A DNA stretch of 41,262 nucleotides from Porphyromonas sp. HMSC065F10 (lineage in GTDB: Bacteria; Bacteroidota; Bacteroidia; Bacteroidales; Porphyromonadaceae), in assembly GCF_001808555.1 (NCBI RefSeq), contig NZ_KV793730.1, positions 65,654 to 106,915 of the forward strand, given 5' to 3'. Every line of letters begins with the position of its first letter. The first letter of the stretch is position 1. Both the position numbers and the translations under genes were made by a program. Positions 25,060 through 32,182 of this stretch are shown piece by piece. The notes below the pieces were generated by a model. That model saw only the letters and a program-made list of their open reading frames with translations. It was not told where the DNA came from and did not search any database.

Positions 25060-27547
25060 GTAGGCTCGGCAATGGGCGCCTTGCCACCTTTCGGTGGTAG
25101 GTTTCCCATGGCCTGCCCCCGAACCGTACGTGCAAGTCTCCCTGCATACGGCTCTCCACTGGTAATATCAGTTTATTTGTCATGGGCATGAATTTTTGCA
25201 TTACAATGTTTGCATACAGCCAATGTCTTACGCCATTTCTTAATCATCAGTCGGTGCCATTCAGTATCGGTATTTATACCTCTGAGTTTACGGACTTGAT
25301 ACATTATGGTCTTGACATTGGTTGCTCCACACAATTCACATTTGCGCTCCATAAGTCTCTCCGCAAGAGTAGGGAAAGGAAGTACAAATGTGTTAGGTAG
25401 ATTATCGCAGGTTGCGTCTTTGTCCGGCTCTTGCCTCGCAAAGCCATCATTATAGAATATTCGGAACTTGGTTTCTCCTTTCTTTGCTTGGTAGGGTATC
25501 GCCAAGTCATGGTCTCTTCTGTACTTTCGTATAACCTTGGCAGTTGATGAATTTAGTTTCTTTGCCAAAGTTTTGCAGAAACTATATCGCATTATGTAAC
25601 CGAATTTACTTCCTGCATAAGAGATGTTGTCCGCAATCCTATAATATTGGTACAAACCTCTGATTTCAGTTGTATAGCGTGCGCAGATTGTAGCAGGGTC
25701 TTCTTTGGTCAGGTAATTGCGTGGCATGGCATACCAAATTTCCTTTCCATTGATTACCCTAAGTTCCATTGCTTTCAGTTCCAATAATTTCTTTTGGACT
25801 GTGGCAATAGGCAGAGTCAGCATTATGCGTCCGCTGAACGGTCTCTTCAACCATCCCAGCTTATTTCGCTTCATGGCCTCGGATTTTCTGATAGAGATTT
25901 CATACCCAAGAAACTTTGCAGAATCCTGTGCATTAGTGATTAAGGTCTTTTCTTCGGATAATTCAAGTTTTAGCTTGTCTCTCATGAAGTTTGTAAAGTC
26001 CTCTTTCATTCTTGCGCAATCTGCTTTACTACCAATTACACCGATTAGAAAGTCATCGGCATATCTGATATATTTAAGTCTCTTGTAGTTACTATCCATT
26101 GCCATAGATGCCGGCACTCTCCGTGTCTTTGCTTCCATCTCTTTCAGTTGTGTCAGCAACTCACGTTTCGTGTCTTCATCAGTGGCGTTTCGGATAGCCT
26201 TGCGTAATCTTACAGCCTTTCGACTATAACTTGCGTGGAGTGGGTTTTCCCGCCTTTTCTTACCCTTGTCAAAAGATTCCGCATATTCACGCATGTATTT
26301 GTCGAACTTATCAAGGTATATATTAGCCAAGATAGGACTTATTATCCCTCCTTGAGGAGTTCCCGAATACGTCTTGTGAAATGTAAAATCTTCGATATAG
26401 CCTGCCTTTAGGAATTTCCATATCAGTCGAAGAAATCTTTCATCTGATATGCGCTCACGAAGAGTTTCAATCAGAATATGGTGGTCAATATTGTCGAAGA
26501 ATCCTTTGATGTCACCTTCGATAAACCAATTCGCACCAGTGAAAAGAGTTTGGATGGAACGCAAAGCCGTATGACAGCTTCTTCTTGGTCTGAATCCATG
26601 CGAGGTGTTCTCAAAATGCCCCTCATAGACAGCTTCAAGAATAAGTCTAACGACCTCTTGCACCATCTTGTCTTCAATTGATGGGATGCCCAATGGTCTT
26701 TTCTTCCCATTCTTTTTAGGTATATAGACTCTTCGGGCAGGCGTTGGCATGTAACTTTCATCCTTTAGCGCAGCTATCAGATGTCCTATTCTATCAACAC
26801 TCATTCCGTCAATGGTCTTGCCGTCTGAACCAGGTGTCATGTTGCCCGGTTTCGCATAAATGCGCTGGTAGGCTACATAAAACATTTGTTCATTGAATAG
26901 GATGCGGTACAACCTTTCGTACTTGTAATGCACATCTTTGCTATGTGCAGATAAACTGTTTAATATGGTCTCTGGATTTCTCATACGTCTCACACGTTAT
27001 CGTTTGACAATATTAAAATTACCGAGCTGTTCCCCTTTGCCATGTACGTGGCTTTCCCACGCTCAGACTACTACGGGAACTCCGTTGCCATGCGGAGTTT
27101 TCAGAGCCTATGCTCATAGCCTTTCGGCATCTCCGTGTAGGCAATCCCCATTTAGTGGTCTTGATAACTTGGCTTGACAGACTGTCGGATGCAACGTACA
27201 TCCTTTTCCGTTCTCTGACGGATATGTCGCAGTAAATTCCTTGCCCATCACTCCATTCAATAAGCGTGGGTACTGCGAGGCAACGTATGTAACTGCTTTC
27301 CGTTGCCACCTCTACATTAGTCATAGGACTATTGTTCAACCAATCAGGCTTCATCCTTGTGTCTGTCTTTTCCCATAGCAATTCAGTCGCAGTTTAGCAA
27401 TTAACTGACTTATCGCATTACCGACATGCTTCACTCCCCGTTTGGTTTCCCATTCGGATAAGTCGGTATGGGATAGGTTTATAAATTGGAATACTAACCT
27501 AATCACTTGCCAAAGTGATTATTATCAAGCCCCTATTATGGGCGCAC
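25060..27547 (-). mobile_element. Group II intron inserted in traN (2,488 bp)
   Basis: On the minus strand the intron begins GTGCGCCCATAATAGGGGC at 27547 and ends GAGCCTAC at 25060. A 34-nt domain V (25154-25121, GAGCCGTATGC...GTACGGTTC) with the AGC triad precedes domain VI, whose unpaired A lies 7 nt from the 3' end. Domains I-III occupy 27547-26994 and the maturase ORF lies in domain IV. Splicing restores traN exactly. EBS1 candidate TGAATG (27259-27254) pairs with exon CATTCA, and EBS2 candidate TGTAGAG (27316-27310) with exon TTCTACG (5 Watson-Crick, 2 G-U). The 5' end resembles Ll.LtrB. Confidence 0.95.
25173..26993 (-). CDS. ltrA: Group II intron reverse transcriptase/maturase
   Basis: The 606-residue protein has RT blocks 0-7 (PGSDGKTIDGMS; RVYIPKKNGKKRPLGIP; GFRPRRSCHTAL; FIEGDIKGFFDNIDH; GTPQGGIISPILANIYL; YADD at 311-314; LGYEI), a maturase domain X (about 420-500) and a C-terminal Cys-rich domain. 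The last domain keeps Cys552/Cys555 and Cys594/Cys597, but the HH pair expected near 565 in LtrA reads YQ and the His after the last Cys reads Asn598. The endonuclease is thus probably inactive, while RT and maturase appear intact. An ATG at residue 4 is an alternative start. Confidence 0.95.
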   Translation of the reverse strand: MRRMRNPETILNSLSAHSKDVHYKYERLYRILFNEQMFYVAYQRIYAKPGNMTPGSDGKTIDGMSVDRIGHLIAALKDESYMPTPARRVYIPKKNGKKRPLGIPSIEDKMVQEVVRLILEAVYEGHFENTSHGFRPRRSCHTALRSIQTLFTGANWFIEGDIKGFFDNIDHHILIETLRERISDERFLRLIWKFLKAGYIEDFTFHKTYSGTPQGGIISPILANIYLDKFDKYMREYAESFDKGKKRRENPLHASYSRKAVRLRKAIRNATDEDTKRELLTQLKEMEAKTRRVPASMAMDSNYKRLKYIRYADDFLIGVIGSKADCARMKEDFTNFMRDKLKLELSEEKTLITNAQDSAKFLGYEISIRKSEAMKRNKLGWLKRPFSGRIMLTLPIATVQKKLLELKAMELRVINGKEIWYAMPRNYLTKEDPATICARYTTEIRGLYQYYRIADNISYAGSKFGYIMRYSFCKTLAKKLNSSTAKVIRKYRRDHDLAIPYQAKKGETKFRIFYNDGFARQEPDKDATCDNLPNTFVLPFPTLAERLMERKCELCGATNVKTIMYQVRKLRGINTDTEWHRLMIKKWRKTLAVCKHCNAKIHAHDK

Positions 27548-27905
27548 TGAATGCGTAGAATGAGCCATCCTCACAGATGACACTCATATTGGTCTCCGTC
27601 TCAAACTCACGGACGGCAGCCTTTACACGCAGCACATTCTCCGCATCGTCAGCTTTCCCAGCAATAATGTTTTGCGACCCGAGGTCTACATAACGTATAG
27701 CTGCAGGAAAGATGAGATGCACCGTCTTTTCAAACGTGACCTCCAGCCCGTAGGGCAATACGACCCGCCCATTCGGAATCGATCGACTCATCCCTTGGTA
27801 AAGGTCTCCGCTACTCAGTAGTTGATTGTTTTCCTCCACTTGTTGTGCCATAGCGGGGAGCGTTATCGTAGCACAAACTACGATAGATAAAATCCATTTC
27901 TTCAT
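27548..27905 (-). CDS. traN: traN exon 1
   Basis: The exon encodes the signal peptide (MKKWILSIVVCATITLPAMAQ) and residues to Phe119 plus one base. Motifs such as LYQGMSRSIPNGRVVLPYGLEVTFEKTV and RVKAAVREFETETNMSVI identify TraN. It ends TTCTACGCATTCA, the intron binding sites IBS2 and IBS1. If the intron fails to splice, translation stops seven codons into it (at 27525). It follows traM by 36 bp. Confidence 0.9.
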
Positions 27906-27941
27906 AAGTATATCAGTTGTTATTGTTAGAGTTCTAAAAGC

Positions 27942-29189
27942 TTACTTCGTCTGTACAAGGAATAGTCTATATCCCCCTTTAAGCGTCACCTTAATCGTGC
28001 GGAGCTTCTTCTGTAGTAGTTGTCCAGCTCCCTGCATTACTCCTCTAGTCACCTCGGAGATGATTTGGTCTTTAGCCGATGAGGAAAAGGTGAAAGAGGT
28101 TCCCATCGATCCCCCGACATTTGCCCCCATCTCCTTGAGCGCTGACACCTCATCAGAGCCAGGAATATAGACTCCCATCTGTCCGTCTGTATCATAGGCA
28201 GATAGTTTGACCGGCAGAATGCGACCATTCACCTCTATGCTCTTAATCAGTAGCTGCATTCGGTTGCCATCTATCTTAGCTTGTGCCATCAAGATACTAT
28301 GCTTCGGGATTGATGTTTGCTGCACGCGAGCGGTCTCCAGTAGGCGAAGAGCAACGTAGTCACCCTCTTTGAGGGTCGTTGTTTTGTCCACCACTACGCA
28401 AAGGGTATTGCGCTCGCCAGAGAGTGCGGAGCTATTAGAGAGCGAATGAAAACTCATATTCCGCTCCTTAGCTCCGTACATCTCCATAAACTCCTCGTCA
28501 CTCATTGGCTGGTCCAGTGCTGAGACCAACGGCTTGTGGTCAGCTATTATCTCCATGGGAGCCTCGTCCTTGGTAGCTCCATCGCTAGGCGGAGAGACCA
28601 TCTGAGACTGCTCACCCATAGGCATAGCTCCATGGGCAGAAGAGGCACCAGCTGCGGGCAAGTACTTAGCCGCCATTTGGTAGCTCTTCTCCATAAGAGC
28701 TAGTTGCTTAGCTTCCTCGTCATCGTCTTGTTGGCTAAGCTCGTGCAGTTCACGTCTGAGGTCATCAATCTCCTGTTGCATAGCTTCTCGCTCCTCCTCA
28801 TAAGGGTCAGAGCCGTAGAAGTCCGCTAGCAAACGGTTGTTCTCCTCGTAGCGTTGCATCGAAGACTCAATCTTATTGCCAACGACCGCCTCCTGCGGGT
28901 CGCTCTCAGACGAGTTTCCCTCCTGCTGAAAGTACTCCGCCAGTCTCCCCACCTCCTCACGAGCTTGCTCCTCTTGAGTTGTATGGTCAACTAGTTCATA
29001 GGCTTTGAGTTTATTCTCCGTAAGCTTTTCGGTCGTAGCTTGTGGTATGTTGTCATTCAACCCTTCACCAGCGTCCGTTTGCTCCTTAGTGGCGGGTGCA
29101 AATATAAACCACATAGCAAGGGCAAAGATAATCCCAAGCCCTGCGAAGACTAACACCTTCTTCAATTGTTCTTTCTGTTTATGCTCCAT
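27942..29189 (-). CDS. traM: Conjugative transposon protein TraM
   Basis: The 415-residue protein has an N-terminal membrane anchor (about 12-28, VLVFAGLGIIFALAMWF), a long acidic coiled-coil-rich middle (about 45-180) and a C-terminal beta domain (TLCVVVDKTTTLKEGDYVALRLLE; GRILPVKLSAYDTDGQMGVYIPG). The last is the VirB10-like part of the transfer channel that spans the envelope. It overlaps traL by 11 bp. A Met/Pro-rich linker links coil and C-terminal domain. Confidence 0.92.
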   Translation of the reverse strand: MEHKQKEQLKKVLVFAGLGIIFALAMWFIFAPATKEQTDAGEGLNDNIPQATTEKLTENKLKAYELVDHTTQEEQAREEVGRLAEYFQQEGNSSESDPQEAVVGNKIESSMQRYEENNRLLADFYGSDPYEEEREAMQQEIDDLRRELHELSQQDDDEEAKQLALMEKSYQMAAKYLPAAGASSAHGAMPMGEQSQMVSPPSDGATKDEAPMEIIADHKPLVSALDQPMSDEEFMEMYGAKERNMSFHSLSNSSALSGERNTLCVVVDKTTTLKEGDYVALRLLETARVQQTSIPKHSILMAQAKIDGNRMQLLIKSIEVNGRILPVKLSAYDTDGQMGVYIPGSDEVSALKEMGANVGGSMGTSFTFSSSAKDQIISEVTRGVMQGAGQLLQKKLRTIKVTLKGGYRLFLVQTK

Positions 29190-29466
29190 AGTTACTAATC
29201 ACTAAATGTTCCATTCTCTTGACGTAGGTTGTATCCCTCTGTATCGGGCTGTCCACCAGCTCTCCCATAGGGATAGGTGGCATCTCCTCACGGTGCGGGA
29301 GGAAGAACTGTGCCACCATCCAGATTGAGCAGACTAGGTAGACGAAACTTAGTCCGTAGACAATAATCTGTCGCTGTCTGTTCGTTAGCATATTGCACCG
29401 CTCTCTTAACCGTACCTGCCCTCTCAAATAGCTTCTTCTGAGGGTAGGTCTACTTCTCCGCTTCAT
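29179..29466 (-). CDS. traL: Conjugal transfer protein TraL (DUF3989)
   Basis: The start at 29466 (MKRRSRPTLRRSY) gives 95 residues; an ATG ten codons earlier overlaps traK more. A basic N-terminus is followed by one membrane segment (IIVYGLSFVYLVCSIWMVAQFF) and a short periplasmic tail. Size and topology are those of DUF3989/TraL. It is encoded between traK and traM as in other Bacteroidota ICEs. Confidence 0.85.
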   Translation of the reverse strand: MKRRSRPTLRRSYLRGQVRLRERCNMLTNRQRQIIVYGLSFVYLVCSIWMVAQFFLPHREEMPPIPMGELVDSPIQRDTTYVKRMEHLVISNYGA

Positions 29467-29470
29467 AGTC

Positions 29471-30094
29471 TTATCGCTTGTAAGTTTGGATGTCACGATT
29501 CTCTCGTACGAGGAAGTGCTCCATCAGAAACCCTTGCGGATTGTTGTCCGAGCGAACTGAGTTTTGTAGCGAGCAACTAGTCACCAAGCTCCGCTCCGTG
29601 ACATTGCTCTGTCGGATAATAAACTGCCGAGCAAAGGTGGTTACTTCGTAGGGATAAGAGTCAAAGTCACACCGTATGGAGTCAATCTCTATACGTTGGT
29701 TGACATTGCCCGAGATAGCTCGATTGTAGTACCCCTTCTCCGCTAGATCCTTGTAGTAGTTAAAGGCGGACTTGTCGCATAGTTGGAAAGCACGCTCCAT
29801 ATTCTTCTCGATAGCATCCTTGTCGGGCGCAATCGTGAAGAAAAGCTCGTGAAAGCGTCTTACATGCTCTCGAGCCTCCACTGGGCGGTTCATCGAAGCG
29901 TCTTGGCTCAGAGCCAGCATCAGAGACTTCCCTTGGTCCAGTACGTACACCTTCTCACGCTGCTTCTTAGCAAAGCTGTACGAAGCATAGACCGCATAGC
30001 TACTGACCGCTATACAGACTATCGCAAAGATGATAGCGTAGAGCCTAATCTGCTTGAAAGAGGTCTCTATGTTTGTGAGTGATTTGAATTCCAT
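29471..30094 (-). CDS. traK: Conjugative transposon protein TraK
   Basis: The 207-residue protein begins MEFKSLTNIETSFKQIRLY, has one N-terminal transmembrane segment (about 19-40) and a soluble domain with ERAFQLCDKSAFNYYKDLAEKGYYN and the conserved SLQNSVRSDNNPQGFLMEHF. It is the VirB8-like inner membrane component. It follows traJ after a long untranslated gap that holds the eight-unit inverted-repeat array. Confidence 0.92.
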   Translation of the reverse strand: MEFKSLTNIETSFKQIRLYAIIFAIVCIAVSSYAVYASYSFAKKQREKVYVLDQGKSLMLALSQDASMNRPVEAREHVRRFHELFFTIAPDKDAIEKNMERAFQLCDKSAFNYYKDLAEKGYYNRAISGNVNQRIEIDSIRCDFDSYPYEVTTFARQFIIRQSNVTERSLVTSCSLQNSVRSDNNPQGFLMEHFLVRENRDIQTYKR

Positions 30095-30144
30095 ATTCCA
30101 TTATTCTAATTGTCTTATATCTAAAAACTTCTGAGGGGTAGTCT

Positions 30145-30322
30145 AGTGCCAATGCGCCTTGGCACTGTAGTGCCATACGGGTGAAACTCTAGTGCCAACC
30201 CCACTTGGCACTGCAGTTTCATACGGAGGAAACTGCCGTTTCATAGGTAAGAAACTCTAGTTTCATAGGCAGGAAACTCCAGTGCCATGGGTAGGAAACT
30301 GTAGTGCCACACGGCAGGCACT
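30145..30322. repeat. Array of eight 20-22 bp inverted repeats between traJ and traK
   Basis: Units start at 30145, 30169, 30191, 30215, 30237, 30259, 30281 and 30303, with two free bases between units. Each has the form AGTnnC(A)-N(6-8)-GnnACT. Arms come in two types, AGTGCC/GGCACT (units 1, 3, 8) and AGTTTC/GAAACT (units 4, 6, and 5 with CGTTTC), so both arms change together; units 2 and 7 mix types. The centres carry a loose ATAGGnAG core. The array occupies most of the 362-bp gap between traJ and traK. The rest of the gap, 30323-30456, shows no gene. Confidence 0.9.
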
Positions 30323-30456
30323 ACGATTACTTCCCCAGCTGCTACATTGACGCACATAGGAGGAGCTAATCCTACCCACCTGACCGTCATACGACCGTCA
30401 CGTGGTCATCGCATCCTCATCAAGCGTGTCATAGCCACCCTTCGGCTGAAGGGACG

Positions 30457-31494
30457 CTATTTGCCCTTGATAAGAGCCCCTTTGATACGTCCGCCTACGT
30501 TACCAGCTATAGATCCAGTGGCACCAGCTACTGCCTTACCTCCCGTATAGGCACCCTGAGCACCTCGTTGCGCCGTCTGATTGACATTGCGTCCGTATGC
30601 CCCGATACCACCACCAGCCTCTATAATCCAGCCCGCTACCGTAGGAACACAGAAGTACCCCACGATACCAATCAGAAAGAAGACAATGTAGTACCAGCTA
30701 CCCGAGTCAGGCAGATAGTTGGGGTCACTCAATGCTGCAATATCCTTCTGCACCATCAACACCTGTATCTTTGTGAGGAGAGCAGAGAGGACAGAGCTCA
30801 CGGGTAGCCACAGATAGACCGATATGTAGCGTGAGAACCAAGCTGTAAGCGACCCCGACAAGCCATCCCAAACCGCAATACCAAAGACGATTGGTCCCAG
30901 TATGCTCAGCACAATAAGAAAGAAGGTCCGGAGCGTATCAATAATCAGAGCAGCTGCATGGTATAGCAACTCTATGAGGTCATGGAGTTGCTTCATCAGC
31001 CACTGCTTTGTTTTGTAAGCAGCACGCTCGGCATACATTCCAGCGATGGTCACCGCATCGCTCGGCCCGATGATCCCCATCTCCTCTATCTTTTGGTCAA
31101 AAGCTTCATTGGAAACCAAGTAAGCCGTCTCGGGGTTACGGAGATAGGCAGCCTCTTGTAGTTTGTCACGCTTAGCGATCAACTTGTCTAGTTGTACCGT
31201 CTGCTTATTGACCATTCGCTCTGTACCTTGTACTACAGGAGAGAGAATCGTATTCATCGTACCCAGCACAATCGTTGGGAAGAACATAATACAGAAGCCC
31301 AGCACAAAAGGTCTCAGTAAGGGGAAAAGGTCAATCGGCTCGGCACGAGACAACGAAGACCACACCCTGACGGCTACATAGAAGAGCGCTCCTAATCCCG
31401 CAATCCCTTTGGCAATGCCCGTCATCTCTCCACAGAGAGGCATCATCTCCTGATAGGTGGAGCGGAGTAATTCATGTAGTGATGCAAAGTCCAT
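30457..31494 (-). CDS. traJ: Conjugative transposon protein TraJ
   Basis: The 345-residue polytopic membrane protein starts with a soluble segment and has several hydrophobic stretches (IAGLGALFYVAVRVW, PFVLGFCIMFFPTIVL, TFFLIVLSILGPIVFGIAVW, YYIVFFLIGIVGYFCVP). The Gly/Ala-rich tail GGIGAYGRNVNQTAQRGAQG and PTVAGWIIEAGG are TraJ signatures. It is the VirB6-like inner membrane channel protein. It follows traI by 32 bp. Confidence 0.93.
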   Translation of the reverse strand: MDFASLHELLRSTYQEMMPLCGEMTGIAKGIAGLGALFYVAVRVWSSLSRAEPIDLFPLLRPFVLGFCIMFFPTIVLGTMNTILSPVVQGTERMVNKQTVQLDKLIAKRDKLQEAAYLRNPETAYLVSNEAFDQKIEEMGIIGPSDAVTIAGMYAERAAYKTKQWLMKQLHDLIELLYHAAALIIDTLRTFFLIVLSILGPIVFGIAVWDGLSGSLTAWFSRYISVYLWLPVSSVLSALLTKIQVLMVQKDIAALSDPNYLPDSGSWYYIVFFLIGIVGYFCVPTVAGWIIEAGGGIGAYGRNVNQTAQRGAQGAYTGGKAVAGATGSIAGNVGGRIKGALIKGK

Positions 31495-31526
31495 AGATCC
31501 TAACGGCTATCTTTACGTAGATGGTC

Positions 31527-32162
31527 TTACCAATATCGGCTCTCTGGATTTCCATAAAGCGCTTTGACCGATGCCAGATCATTCTTCTCGTGAGCACGTA
31601 CATAACTCACGGAGATATTCTTTCGGGTGTAGTAAGAAACAATCGATCGATACTCACGTAGTGTCGTATAGATGCGGTCTATCATCTGCATACGCTCGCT
31701 ATCATTCATCGAGAACACCTTGCTCTTAGCTACAGACTTGAGCTCTTTAAGACTCTCGCCACTCAGTTCCAAAAGCTTGGCATAGCCAGCAGCCATAGCA
31801 GCTAGCTCTGTGGGGCGGAAGTTTGGGTCCGCTAGCATCTTCTTGTAGGAGGTTACATAGATCTCTGATATGTCTCCCACCATTAGGATGCACTCCTTCA
31901 CCTTGTAAGCATCGCCTATAAGGTTGTTCACCTGCTTGAGTGCATCGTAGTACTTCTTGGTGTCGTTGTACAGTTTCTCCACCTCCTTAAAACCACTTAG
32001 CGTGTTTTTGACCGTCTTCGAGGCGGTGGCAATCTCCTTAATGGAGTTAGCTATGTTGCCAGCAAAGTTCCCAGGGTCGGTAACCACCCACTGAGCGTGA
32101 GCTTGAGGGATAAATAGGCTCATTGCAAAGAGAGCCATCAGCAGATACTTTTTCATTGTCAC
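31527..32162 (-). CDS. traI: Conjugal transfer protein TraI (DUF4141)
   Basis: The 211-residue protein has a signal peptide (MALFAMSLFIPQAHAQ), then QWVVTDPGNFAGNIANSI, the start of mature DUF4141 proteins, and a helical body with the conserved RMQMIDRIYTTLREYRSIVSYY. It is the VirB5-like secreted or periplasmic component. An ATG at residue 3 is an alternative start. It is encoded 20 bp after traG. Confidence 0.9.
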   Translation of the reverse strand: MTMKKYLLMALFAMSLFIPQAHAQWVVTDPGNFAGNIANSIKEIATASKTVKNTLSGFKEVEKLYNDTKKYYDALKQVNNLIGDAYKVKECILMVGDISEIYVTSYKKMLADPNFRPTELAAMAAGYAKLLELSGESLKELKSVAKSKVFSMNDSERMQMIDRIYTTLREYRSIVSYYTRKNISVSYVRAHEKNDLASVKALYGNPESRYW

Positions 32163-32182
32163 TAGGTATTTGATCGTTACTA

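Noticed and set aside
24476-25201. A 241-codon frame crossing the intron 3' end into traN
   Set aside because: Its first 47 residues are intron domain V/VI sequence; splicing gives a better TraN with matching family residues.
27019-27381. A 120-codon minus-strand frame upstream of the maturase
   Set aside because: It lies in ribozyme domains I-III and contains the EBS sites; structured RNA, not protein.
30145-30322. Reading the traJ-traK array as a CRISPR array
   Set aside because: There are no unique spacers of usual length and no cas genes; units are contiguous dyads with 2-bp gaps.
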